Of a DNA stretch of 64,000 bases, positions 45,961 to 57,641 are shown piece after piece. The stretch covers positions 3,113,501 through 3,177,500 of the forward strand of contig JARFXM010000011.1 of NCBI GenBank assembly GCA_029532625.1, in the 5' to 3' direction. The stretch comes from Lomentospora prolificans (Eukaryota > Ascomycota > Sordariomycetes > Microascales > Microascaceae). How positions within the stretch are numbered: position 1 is the first letter of the stretch; each line of letters opens with the position of its first letter. Position numbers and translations under genes: made by a program. The notes beneath the pieces are model-generated. The model was not told the origin of the DNA and did no database searches. It saw only the letters and a list, made by a program, of their open reading frames with translations.

Positions 45961-47939
45961 TTTCAGGGAGTCTGTGGTGGACTCCTTTCTCGTATTGGCT
46001 GATATCCAAGTGTAACTAACTGCGGCTTTTCCCGTGGTTATCTTTAAAGAATCTCATTGTGTTTCCGGGGACGTCGGGGCACCACCGACGACCCGGTAGG
46101 GAGGTTAGTGAGTTGATTGATGATCTCTATATTGAGTCTAGGAGGAAATCAAGAGGGAATAGTAATGATAGCGATATCATTAATGCGCTAGGTTTTGTGT
46201 GCAGTTGGTGGACTGAGGGTGAGACCGAAACCCCTGGAACAGGGGTGCGATTATATAGACATCTCGATGACAGCTATATAACCTTGCAGGGAAAGCCTGA
46301 AAAAGTCCTTCTGCTACCCGCACGACTTGAATGCATTTAGCGTGGCCCAATAATAATCTTCTAGGATGCAGTTGTGGGACGACAGACTCGAAGAGCGACC
46401 AGTCTCGTGACTAATTGATAATATCATGAGATCCCGATTCTGGCAACGGCTTCGGTAATACACGATAAAACTTGTAGCGATGGCGACGCTTTCCCATGGT
46501 ATGTTCCAAGTTAGTCCACGTTTACTTATTTAGCTCCATTTCCCAGCCAAGCAAGCGTATTGACGCCCATGTTCTACTAGCCTCGGCATAATACGATAGC
46601 ACCGACAAGGCCTGAGGCCTCGCGGCAGCTCTGAAGATGCCCGGGGATTGCATCCATTGACGTTTTCGCCGAACAATGGTCATAGGATATCAACACCCCT
46701 TGACAGCAAATCTGGACCGCGAAGATTCTGCGTGAAAAGCACTTATGGGCTATAGACGATTTGTCCATTCTTGGCGACCTATCTCCGTTCTGAATAAAAG
46801 TAGGCCTGCATCGGCATCGCAAGACAATTCGGGACTTGACAATGTGTCGCTGATTGCAGATTTACAAGTCCTAGACCAGCTACAGATACAGAGAAGAGAA
46901 ATATTCAAGACTGCAAACTAATCACACGAGGGCAAGATAAATAGAAAAGTGTCAGGAACGGTTGTGTCTTGCTAACGGTTGTTGCCCGATAGTGGGCAAC
47001 TTATATCGAAAGTGTGCCCATCTCTGGGGTGCTGCTACTACTATATAGCGAAGGTGCTGCATGGTGCAATTGTCCATAATAGTTTTGCCTAGTACTCCGC
47101 CTATTCTAGATGAGGACGACCCATCTCCTCTCCTCGCGGGTTGTATGCGTACAATCACGAGCTTACGCCGGGTCTCTCTCCACGTTAAGAGATGTGACGA
47201 TGGACACCCCTATCCTTGGTGTTAATGCTGTCCCGAAGCAAGCGGACTACGAAATGACTGGAAATACCGCCGCGTACATGTCGGATGCCGACAAGCAGAC
47301 TAAAGTTTTCCGGCGTCTTTGTCTGGTCGGCGCTCGACTACGGTGGTGAGCCTACTCCTCCAGCGGCGGCCGACCATTACATCTCGCTACGGAGCCCGGG
47401 ATCTTTGATATTTTCCAAAGCTGTCCGTCCTACTTACTAGCTGCTGCAGTATTTGATGCGGAGCGAGCCCCTCGTGCATGCTCTCTGCACTGGGCCTGGC
47501 CCGGTGCAGAGCGAAGGTGAGATAATGGATTCCTTGTAATTATTGGTCGAGATCTGATTCGTGCTGAACATTATTACATATAGCGGAGAAGAAACGGCGC
47601 TTATAATTGGGGGTAGGGAGTATGGCTCGAGGTTGCGAGTCTTGCCTTCCGCACTTGTTGTTGTGATCCATCCTAAAGGTCGTGGGATTACACAAGCCTT
47701 GAACGCATCGTGGCGTAGGCCTTGCGATGCTTTTCCCCGGCTTGTAAATCATATGACTGGCAGAAGGAGGATCTTCAGTTACAGTGGCAAGTCGGAGTAA
47801 GATCACGGGGTTTCTGGCTTGCGGGAGCTGCTAATACTAGGTTCGAAGGCGATCGGTAGTCTCGGCGTCTGGGAAAGGCCTATCATCAAGCGCACTAGTG
47901 TTCACTGAGCTTTTGATATCTGTCTCGAAGTCAAGGAGG
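45961..47939. other. Gene-free region
   Basis: About 2 kb with only short open frames (47110-47349 + and 47561-47800 + are the longest), none recognisable. A few coding-like words suggest further debris, but nothing can be supported. Confidence 0.5.
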
Positions 47940-47940
47940 C

Positions 47941-48352
47941 AGGGATGGAAAAAAGTCACAAAAAGTCAGTCACTGACCTGACTTGACTGTCAGCACTCAA
48001 TCAGCATAGTGACTTCCATTTTAGAAGTCAGTTAGTAAGGTGATTGATACTTGGCTTCCTGACTTTCAAGTCATTCACGTGACCTAGTCACATGACTAAA
48101 ATCGTGAATCCAGAACAGATCTTGGAAAAGTTAAAATAATACTAAGATACTACCCGAATAGTTTACTTGCTTAGTTAGCTGACTTGAAAGTCATCTTGAA
48201 TGACTTTTAACTTGACATGACTCTTCTATTTTAAAAGTCAATCAGCTCCCCTGACTTCTAACTTCTATGCTATACCTAATTAGGAAGAAGTCAGTCAGGA
48301 GTAAAGCCATCAAGAAGTCAATCATATGGCTTCTGACTTTTTTCCATCCCTT
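47941..48352. mobile_element. MITE-like element with perfect terminal inverted repeats
   Basis: About 412 bp bounded by inverted repeats. The left end AGGGATGGAAAAAAGTCA (47941-47958) is the exact reverse complement of the right end at 48334-48351, 18 bp. The interior has no open frame and is built largely of AAGTCA and TGACTT words in both orientations, which lets it fold back on itself. The flanks aaggaggc (47933-47940) and tagtaggc (48353-48360) agree at 6 of 8 positions and could be a worn 8-bp target duplication. Size, non-coding content and perfect ends match a miniature inverted-repeat element; the possible 8-bp duplication and CAGGG-like end would fit the hAT superfamily, but that assignment is tentative. 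Confidence 0.85.
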
Positions 48353-51300
48353 TAGTAGGCACATCCGCCTGTTCTCCCCCTCGACTTTGCCGAGGGGAGG
48401 CGAAATGTGGGCCTTGGGCTTTGCCAGCGTCCTTGGACCAAATCAGGCCTAGCTCAGCTCGACCCAAAAACGTTGAAGGGTAGGGGGGAAACATGATGTT
48501 CTCGCACGCCGATACCCAGGCCTCGTCCTCGTCAGGGGCTCCATCCCTACCCTGGCAGGCCGCGTGGGAATGCCTGGCGCAGTGGCTTTGGTGAGATTTC
48601 ATCGGTATCAAGTGCCGACTTCTTCTCCAATCGGTGTTTTCTCCTTTGACATGCATTCCCCATATTTCATGGCAGGGTCTGCCGTCACCGACGACAGGAA
48701 TTTACACGTATGCCTCATAACCTTCTTTTCTTTTCTTCTCTTTTTCTTCACGTCTATATTTCTCGATAATTTGTTTTCGAGAGATAGTCGGTGGGTGGGC
48801 AGGTACACAGCACAGAAGAATGAATTGGGCGGATTGATGATTGAGCAAGCATATATCAGTAATAGTCCTTCCTTGCACCTATCCAGGCAACATAAGATTT
48901 TGTCCGTTCTTGTCAAAAAGTATCAGGTTAGCTTAGTGTCCATGAATCATGAATACCCGTCTAAGAATGGAAACAAGAGAAAAGGGGCAGGGCGCGGCGG
49001 GAGCCGGTTTCATTTCGGAGCTCAATGGACCTTGGGCCGGTGATTCTGAGCAGCCTGGCATTGGCCATTTCTACCCCATTACAATAACGAGAGAACAAGA
49101 CCTATGCTATTAGAGAGCCCGATCCAACTGTCGAGATCAGGGCAACGCCGTTACGCTCAACATTCCCACAATACGAATCATTATGCTTGCCTTCCAAGAT
49201 CATGATCGGCGAATTTCTGAGGTCTTCGCGCACTAGCAGACCCGCTCGCGTGGAGCAGCCCATCGATTACTCATTTCACCATTGACTAACCCCCGCAGGC
49301 GTGCTAACGGCCGCGCTAACCCCTAACCAGGATTTCACTCTGCCCATCGCACAACGATCCCAGAGACAATATCTCCCAGAGGGATTAGACTTGTTAGCGC
49401 GAAACTTCAAGCGTGTCTTACAGGGGGCCCCTGCAAGGTACCTCCACATACTATTTTATATAGTAAGATACTTCTACCAAAACAAACCACAGATGTCGCG
49501 TTTCTCAGCCTCGGGCTTTTAAAGCCTTCTTCACTGATGACTTCTACGAGATCATAGTCACCCACGATAGAACGATAGACGGCTATAATAGATATCGAGG
49601 CCATTTTCACCTGCCTAGCCCTATAGCAAAGGCAGATAAACACTATTAGATTCCTCCTAAACCTGATAGACGATGACACTGAGCCGCAGCTACTATAAAG
49701 GACCTATAAGAAGCAGCTTACTTATGATGAATGACTTCGCGTTCGGATCCTCAAGTCCTCTAACAATATTGGTAGTAAAACATACAACGACTGGATTCCT
49801 TAGGCATCTATTGCACTCGATGGTGAGAAGGCTGCAACTGGTACTTGACCTTAATAGTAAGAGTACTAGTACCTTCTTTTATATGTAAATATAGTGTTTC
49901 AATAAGTATCTCTACTCCTTCCTAAATTGGCTTAGACTTGTATTTTCTTGTTGTAGGCTAACAAGTCTGATCCCTGAATAGGTGAAGAAAGCTGCTCGGC
50001 TTTTAGGACTATTTAGAGAAAGTGAGCCGGGCATCTGTGGGCTGGGCATCTTTAGATGCACGCAAACAGCCTCGCAAGCTCGTAGCGTGAGTGGACTGGT
50101 CTGGCATTGAGAGAAATTTCCAGTCACAGCGGCATCAGGATGATCTTGTTTACGTTTTTCTGCTTCACGAGGCTGGCGCCAACTGTCAACGCATTAGCAA
50201 AGTTTCACGGGAGCTCGAGACGAGCCAGGCCCAATCGGTTCTGGTATCCATCTGTACGAAGGTACATTGTAGTACATTTAGCATCAGTCGCCAGGCGGGG
50301 CGAAGGTAGCACCACTTCGAATCACCCCTTGCCGCGGAAAGGAACCGATGCGCATTGGTGTTGCTGTGTGCTTTTTTTCCCTTTCCAGAAGGACTCCTCC
50401 TCCAAGCCATGTCAGTCAGCACAATACCCGGCGAGGCACGTGACGCCAGTAGAAAATAAAGAGGCAAAAAGAAAACCAGCGTGGCTTGAGTTTATGGCCA
50501 CGCGTTGGAAACGTCCCAGTTGCTATTGGAGTGGTGTGCGCATGCTTCCTCGCCTCACGCATGTTCGATCATGTAGTGTTTGAATTCGAACTGTTTGACA
50601 CCCATTCGTTTTAGTTGAGGGCAGCAGTGGACTTGTCAAGTGTGACTGTGGAACCCTCTCTGGGCTCCCGGCCTGTTCCGCCATTGCAAATGTATACGAG
50701 CCGCCGCCCCAGCACACTGGGTATCCAGGACGAATGGGGCAGGACGAAGCACCGATAACGTCGACGAGGATGCAGGGTTAAATAATAAAGCATACTTGTA
50801 TATACCAGGCAACTTGTATTAGGCAGGGAAAAAATACCGGATGTCACTAGCGCTGAACGCAAGCTTTGTCTCTTTACCGATTGGGGACTTGAATTGTGGG
50901 ATACATCCCTATGGGTGCTTGGTCAGTCGGTTTTGAACACACTAGATGTATTACCTTATTAGCACACTACCTTATTAGCATACTACCTTAATAGCACACA
51001 TCTCCCACATCTGCCAATCCGATGCGCCAGCCACCTGGACTAGCAGCGCTCGAGCTTCGACCTAATAGTGTTTGTCGAAACAAGTGCAGATGTTGGTGTT
51101 GGGTTAGGTTCGCACTAAGCTCCCAGCGTTATCCACGCTCGGGCGCACTCGGTAGAGCTAACTAAGTTATATGCTCCAGTCATTCGGCGACCTGGTCTTG
51201 AAGTCTCTCTTCGTATCCATAGGTGCTTGACACACTGTTTTCGAGCCCACCCAAAGTCCCGAAGTGGTCCAACCTGTTACGTACAGTCTGCAGGGATCTC

Positions 51301-51839
51301 AACGGTTTAGATCTCTGCATTAATAACAAGGTTGTCTGTGCTCCAAGGTGGGTCACGATTACGACTCAGAATCGGAGCAGCTAACTCGACACGGATGATC
51401 GGCGGGTGCTAACAACGCGGAACTAGTGTCGGAAATGGTATGGTAATTCTCTTCACGACATACGGAGTATCTGCCCGAGCTAGGGTCGCACCTTTTGCTC
51501 CAGCGATCTTCAGGAGGAGATGGCATGGTTGTTTTACAGTCTATTAGCTCCAGCATGCGCTCACTTGCTGCGACCCTGTTGCGGAAATCCGCGGAGAGAG
51601 TATGCATTCACTCTTCTACGGATAGAGTGAGTGTGGCCCATACATGTACACTCCTATTCGCCGCCCTTTGGCTATTTCTCGAGAAAAGAAGAAATTCTAT
51701 AACATGTAGGACCAGCACCTTTCCACAAAAATATTCGTTCATGTGGCTTCCACCACTCTATGGAAATCAACCTTAGGAGTCGGAGGCATCTTGGTGGGGA
51801 ATCCAAACTGCTGGTCCTGCAGCCAGACAACTCGTCAAG
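48353..51839. other. Gene-free region of about 3.5 kb
   Basis: No supportable gene. A short AT-rich part near 49500-49950 contains many stops. Open frames such as 48564-49043 (+) and 50107-50583 (+) have no recognisable domain. A small tandem repeat is at 50951-50998. Confidence 0.5.
50951..50998 (+). repeat. Three 16-bp tandem units
   Basis: Three copies of a 16-bp unit (ctaccttattagcaca type), each differing by one or two bases. Confidence 0.85.
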
Positions 51840-53410
51840 ATGGCGGACGGAAAACCCAATCGCTCTGGCGAGCTCTTGGGCCTCAACTACTTTTTCGCAG
51901 TCACATCCCTCCTGGCTGTAGTACTGCGGTGTTACGTCCGCATATTCTTGGTGAAGCAATTCGCCCTCGACGATTTTATGATGATTCTGGCTCTGGTACG
52001 ACAATCCACTTTCCCCTACCCTTGGCTTTCGAATCTCTAGCGAAAAGAAAGAAAAAAGAGCACCGAAATGGAGCGAATTATGCAGGGAGAGGGTTTGTTT
52101 GGGTTATTAGTGGTTTTATTTTCATTTTTTTCCGTGGTTACTAACCAGGCACTGCGATCTATTAGATATCGTTTCTATTCTACTGCTCCGTCGCCAACGC
52201 CGGCGCCTACAATGGCACAGGCCAACATCACGCAGATCTGACTGACACGCAAATCAAGACAGCGATGAGGGTGAGTAGAACTTACTCCACGCCCGCGCCG
52301 GCCCCCTTCCACTTCGTTTTCCGCATTTTGCTGACCTTGATGACTAGTTCTGGTGGATGTGCTATTCGAGTTACTCAACAACTATGATATTGTCAAAAGT
52401 CTCGATTGCGGCCTTCATGCTTCGAATCGTCGTTAAGCGAATACATATGTGGATCATCTACCTCGCCGTCGGCTTCACCGTCATCGCGGGCATCACCTTT
52501 TTCTTCGTCTCGATCTTTCAGTGCCATCCGATCTCGTATTTTTGGAACAAGGATCAGGAAGGCAAATGCATGAACGTGGATATTGTCATTGCCCTCGTCT
52601 ACGTGTACAGCGCCTTTTCCGTCATTTCCGACTTCACCTTTGCGCTTCTTCCAATCTTTATCGTTTGGCACTTGAAGATGGAAAAACGGGCAAAGCTCGC
52701 TCTGATACCGCTCTTGTGCATGGGTTGCGTGTTCGTTCAAATCTCCCTCTTCTTTGCGTCCCTCACCGAGACCCACACCACCATACTAACCGCAAGCGTA
52801 ACTTTAGTGCGAGTGCAGGCGTCGTCGTACGATTCCCCTACCTTCCCGCGCTCAAGAACCCCGACTTTCTTTGTAAGATCCAATCCACGCTAGTACGTTA
52901 TCTATCATTCAAGCCCAGTCACTGACAAAGCATGGCCAACCGGCAGGGGAGACAATGGGCATCGCCATCTGGTCAACTGTCGAGCAGGGTTTGGCCATCA
53001 CCGCCGGATCTCTCGCCACTCTCCGTCCTCTCCTTCGAATGACCGCCCAGAAACTTGGCTTCTACACGGGGTCCACGCCTGCGGAATCTTCCCGACCGAC
53101 TGGAATGGGTCTGGCATCACGACTACGATCCCCGAGCCGAGGAGCTTCCGATACCATTAGTCTAGGTGTCATGAACAAGAAGCCGGGGTACAATTGGGAG
53201 CACGAGGTGGAGTCGGGTTCGGTGACGCCACCAGGAGCCGACCCTTACCGGTGTGTGGTATCGGTCAAGGCAGACCGCAATGCGGCGCCCGTGGACCCGA
53301 ACAACATCACGGTAAGCACTCATCACAGCCAGTCGGTCCACCAGATGTTCTACGAGAATGAGAGCGAGGAGAGATTGGCGAAAACCGAGGGACGGGTATT
53401 TATTAGATAA
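51840..53410 (+). CDS. Rhodopsin-fold integral membrane protein (PTH11-like)
   Basis: Exons 51840-51995, 52166-52270, 52348 to about 52717, about 52804 to 52870, and 52947-53410. The family is the fungal seven-helix rhodopsin-domain set, to which PTH11-type receptors belong. Seen here: an N-terminal span (LLAVVLRCYVRIFLVKQFALDDFMM, in part LRCYVRIF), the typical WWMCYSSYSTTMILSKVSIA, an SIFQCHPISYFWNKD loop, span 5 with VISDFTFALLPIFIVWHL, and VVVRFPYLPALKNPDFLW followed by IAIWSTVEQGLAITAGSLAT, which are hallmarks of the family. A cytosolic tail of about 100 residues ends in FIR. The intron near 52718-52803 has two possible boundaries; one gives FASAGVVVRFP. There is no CFEM domain. Ligand and partner are unknown; the class may act as a receptor in the plasma membrane. 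Confidence 0.83.
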
Positions 53411-55079
53411 GGTAATCTGGCGAGGTATACCTTGGTATTCGGATGATATTAATACTTCAACGACGACATCTCACGATGCATAACAGCCAGCCCGGAATTT
53501 AATTGATTAATGGCACTTCGATTTGACACCTGTTTTCTTGATCTGCTTCCAAGGCAGCCAGTACAAATTTCGTGGAAACCGTGGGCAGAAATCTTGTACC
53601 AATGTTATGTATGGGCTTGTCACGCCCGCTCGCCATCTTGCGTCGTGTTGGGACACCCTCACCGAGACATCTCAAACGAGTGTTTCCCCAGACAGTTAGG
53701 TGGCACCCTTCACATGCAACTAGCCGATTAGGGCGCGCCTCGGAACTGGCGAATCGTGCCCCAGTTCATGACCTCGGCGATGTAGCCAAACCAGGGGAAG
53801 TTTCAGCTGCAGAATGGTGAATGCTACCCAGTGCGCATGCACCACCACCAAAAGAATTCACAAGTGAAGCTATTAACCCAGAGCTCAGGAGAGATCAGAG
53901 CAGGGGCTTCTGAGGGACCCACTCCAATATACCTGGCCATCGACAATACCACCTAGAATAGGCACTAGCCAACTTCACACTCCTCCGACAAATAGGAATG
54001 CCGTGATCGTCACTAACTACTCGGCCTTTCTTCCGGCTATGCCTAGTCTTATTATTAGGTGTGGAGGATTTAGACTTAAGGTATATCCCAATAGTAGAAG
54101 GGAAAGAATCGTTTTTTTTCCTAGCCCTTTTTGTCTTTGTCCAAGTGTTTCGTTTCTCTTCATGTAGATTAGTTAAAAAAAAAGCCACTATTACTCAGGT
54201 AAATCCAACCGTTCCCTTTTGCTAATACCAATCCCAACCAGCATTGCCTTAATAGACAAAGCTAACTCTGTTAAACAAATGATGCATAGTCGCACCTCTC
54301 GCAATCAAATACGGATGGAATGCTACGCCTTGGGCCTGTACGCGCGCAAAAAGAGCCGTCTCAAATTTCTTTGCTAAACACATGGAGCTCCTAACCATTC
54401 TAACCAATCATCCTAACAGTTTCCTAAGAGCCTTTTTTCTTTTTGGATCCCAGAGAGCCTGATCAGGGTGGTGTGCGCGACAAGGGGGGTAGTGAGGGCA
54501 ATTGATACGTAGAGCAACAAGGCACGCATATATTCATCTTCGACTGAGTCCTAAGCTACGCGTGTCAACTCTTTCTAGCAGGCGCTAAACCGCCATTCAA
54601 CGCCAGGACTACTTCTTAACCACCACTTTCTCTAGAATCTCTCCAAAGACCACCACCACAACATGGTCTAGCTTATCCTAGACTTCCCTTACTACTAATC
54701 GCATCCATACCTAGACGTATTAGTACTTCTTGTTCGAGGCCCTGGACAGACCCTTCCAGTGTACCAAGGTAACGACCTCGCATATCACCCTGACACCCTA
54801 AGGTGCCCGCGATGGTCACGAATAAATGTCGTTTATTTCTAGCCCAATGACACCAGCCTCTTATGAAATGACTATTCAAGTATCTCATCGGTAGATCGTC
54901 TTGTCGCGGGTTCTACATGGCAAACCGAGCGTGCGACTCCTCCCCATCCACACTGGCTGCCTCTAAGCGACCGCCTTTTACGCTCTTACCGCCAAATTTC
55001 ATCAGCGTAGGCCTGTAACAGTAACAGTCTCCATCCGGGCACTATCCCTGAGGAACCTGCTATCTTCTAGAGCTCTTCA
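53411..55079. other. Gene-free, possibly mutated sequence
   Basis: No supported gene. Long stretches (about 53990-54900) are AT-rich and full of stops in all frames with scattered coding-like words, for example 54888-54673 (-). This could be an old repeat or gene worn down by C-to-T mutation, but no family can be named. Confidence 0.4.
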
Positions 55080-56766
55080 TTGGAAACCTTCGGAAGGGCG
55101 TCGTCACATGACTACTACTCTAGTGAGCGCACGGAAGTTCACGATATCGAGGACCTCCTCGCCTGTACCCAGGTTTCGCGACCGTGGCGCGCCGCGTGGG
55201 CGTGGACGAAGCCCACCGTGGCCGCCGTGCTATGCTGGAGCTTCTTCCCCGCGGAGTCCAAGCCCCGAGATTTTGCCGCCTTCCGTAGGGCGTGCCGCAA
55301 GTTCTTTCGCCGGCGCCATGGTAAGTATACAGCTCAGATAGAGATTGTTTTGGACGACTTAGGGCTCTCGGGTCCCTTCCAGCCCGACCCAGACCTTCAT
55401 CCCGACGGCCGCTAGCCAGGTCCGGTCCCCGGAATGGAGAATCCATGTATGATGACATATGGCCATGGCAACGTCGTGCGGAACGACGACGAGGAGTTCA
55501 TCATCATCGGCAATCTTTATACAAATGACGGAAAGCATTACGGTCATTCTACATGCGACTTCCATGTGTACCGTCCCCCAGGCGTACGAGTGTGCGGTAA
55601 ACGACACACTCCTCGCCACCGTGATGGAATTTGAAGACGGTAGACGCGGAATGTAAATTTAACCTCATATCATCTGCGTCCGGAGCCGCAAGGCTTATTA
55701 AAATGGTGGCGCCTCTAGATTCGTATACACCTCTCCACCAATGTTGGGACTAAGTGGGCTGTGGAGCAATCTAGCGTGCCCCTTACCTTCGACTGGCTAG
55801 ACATTCGTATATGGGGCTGGGGCCAGAGTATCTTTGTTACTACTGGGCCCTCGAGCATCCACGTATTCTCGCATGACGGGACCAGCCTCTCTGTCACCCG
55901 CGTCTTCGACCCCTACAGCTCCCTCGCGTCGCCATGGCGCGGCTTTACCTTTTCCGTGGGCCACGACGGCTGCGCCTGGGAGCGAAGTCGGACCGACTTC
56001 CTCCGCCACCCTAGCGACCCGAACACCATCTTCGTCGTGCTGGCCGGGTCGCTACCCGGATCCGAGCCGAACGGCCATTACCTCGTGCGCGACTTCGCCG
56101 GCACCACACACGTGGCGACCTACGCGTGCGACAAGTGGGACACGATGCGGCGCGAGATGGAGTCCGTGTTCGGGCAGCATAGCGACTTCGTCGAGTACGA
56201 GTTGGCTAGCACGCGGGAAAGGGCTGATGATACGGACCCCGAATGGGGCTTGGAGGAGGACGAGTCGTCTGGATCCCACGGTGACGACCAGTGTATGTAC
56301 GAGGTGTTCCGCTTCGTTTTCCGGGCCCACGACGTCGCCGGCGCTGTCGATCGCTCCGGTCCCTATATGACAGACTGGAAATACCACTACCAGGTCTTCG
56401 TCACATCCAACACCGCCACCAAGCGATTCGGGGTCCAGAGAGTGCTTATTGGCGACGGCATAGACCATTGGAATACCGCGCGCCACGATGCTGCGGAACC
56501 AGCAGCTCTGCCGACTATACTATGACAGCTATCAGGATGTCGACTCACGGCCCGTCATCACGACACGCGACGTCGTCATCGTCAGCGGCCAGCAGAGGAC
56601 GCGCAGGATCCTGGGGAAGCGCTGCGACCTGTACCCCCTGAACCACGAGAATAGGTCCTGGAGAAACCGGTGCGACCGGGCCATCCACATGGGGTTCCTC
56701 CACGACGAGGACTTTGTGGTGGTGTGGGACCGGAACAGGGGGGGATTGTGCCATTTTCGACTTTAG
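55080..56766 (+). pseudogene. F-box protein pseudogene
   Basis: Most of it lies in one frame. The first segment (55080-55415) has an F-box-like core: DIEDLLACTQVSRPWRAAW, then TVAAVLCWSFFP and FRRACRKFFRRRHGKY, as in fungal F-box proteins that choose targets for SCF ubiquitin ligases. It ends at an in-frame TAG (55413). The same frame continues (55434-55634) with NVVRNDDEEFIIIGNLYTND up to a TGA, and again, 55761-56525, with a 240-codon stretch typical of the C-terminal body of such proteins (IWGWGQSIFVTTGPSSIHVF). A frame change near 56490 then moves the coding to another frame that runs to 56766 (LCRLYYDSYQDVDSRPVITT, DEDFVVVWDRNRGGLCHF). At least two stops and one frameshift break it. The F-box start itself is also poor. 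Sequencing error cannot be excluded, but several independent breaks favour a pseudogene. Confidence 0.72.
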
Positions 56767-56958
56767 GGAGCCGAAGGGGGAGGAGTTAGCCGAGTAGGCT
56801 CATAGATGAGAACTTTATATAGGTTTTTTTCTTTCGTTATAGTAGATAGGTTAATGGTTGGAGACGAGAACCCTTGGTTTGGTGTTGTAAAAGGGTTGCC
56901 TTTATCTACGCTTCGCAGCAACCCGCCATTTAAAGACATGACCAACTCGTAGTTAGTG

Positions 56959-57641
56959 CTAATACAGGTTGAACAGGATGCCGGAGTCAGTGGCAGTATA
57001 GAAAGAGGTGGCCGCCTGACCCGAGGGCCGGGAGGAGCCACAGCTGGTGACCTCGATGTTGATGCACTGGGAGTACGCCTGAGCGTCGTTGGCCTAGCCA
57101 GCGCCGTGGAGTGCGATGATCTCGTGGCGGAGGACATAGTAGCCAGGAGCCACGCTCGAGGGGATGGTGACGGTCCACGCGTTGCCGTTGGCCATGAGCT
57201 CGTCGGACGCCCAGGTGCCGGAGTTGGAGCCCGAGACGAGGCCGGCCTCGGCGATCTTGGCGAAGGAGAGGAAGCCCTTGTCGACGGAGGAGCAGTCGCC
57301 GCCGCCGCACGAGGCGAGGTAGTCGATGACGGGGCCGCGGTGGGACTCGGGCCAGGTGTTCCAGACCAGGGTCACGCTGCTGCCGGCGGAGACCTTGGCG
57401 GCGACGGAGGGGCGGTGGCGGACTTGTGGCAAAGGATGTCTGCGCTGGAGAAGCCGTTGGGCTCGAGGTTGCCGGGGACGGCGCCGGGGTACTCTACGCC
57501 GCCGGCGATGATGGTGGCGACATGGCCGTGGGCGCTGGCGAGCGCGGCGAGGGACAGGACAGTGGCGGCCTTGAGAGGCACTGTGAAGGACGGTATTTTA
57601 CAAGTCTTGTTTGGGGTATCAAAGGGAAAAAGACGCGACAA
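56959..57641 (-). pseudogene. AA9 lytic polysaccharide monooxygenase pseudogene
   Basis: The product would be a secreted copper enzyme that oxidatively cuts cellulose or related glucans. A signal-like stretch ([14 protein letters not shown]) leads to HGHV, where the first histidine would be the N-terminal copper ligand. Next come the AA9 segments [20 protein letters not shown], then [42 protein letters not shown] (with the second copper histidine, H in LRHEIIALH) and AYSQCINIEVTSCGSS. There are three lesions. The place where the usual start Met would sit is a GTG (TVPLKAA), and the nearest upstream ATG adds about 20 odd residues. A frameshift lies about 57415-57432. An in-frame TAG follows HGAG at about 57100. 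It ends with the family-typical hydrophobic ILFNLY. The gene lies tail to tail with the F-box relic. Confidence 0.87.

Noticed and set aside
47941..48352. CRISPR-like array
   Set aside because: The repeated AAGTCA words are irregularly spaced and in both orientations; the 18-bp inverted ends explain the unit as a transposable element.
48564..49043. 159-codon plus-strand frame
   Set aside because: Low-complexity Phe/Ser stretch and no domain or splice partner.
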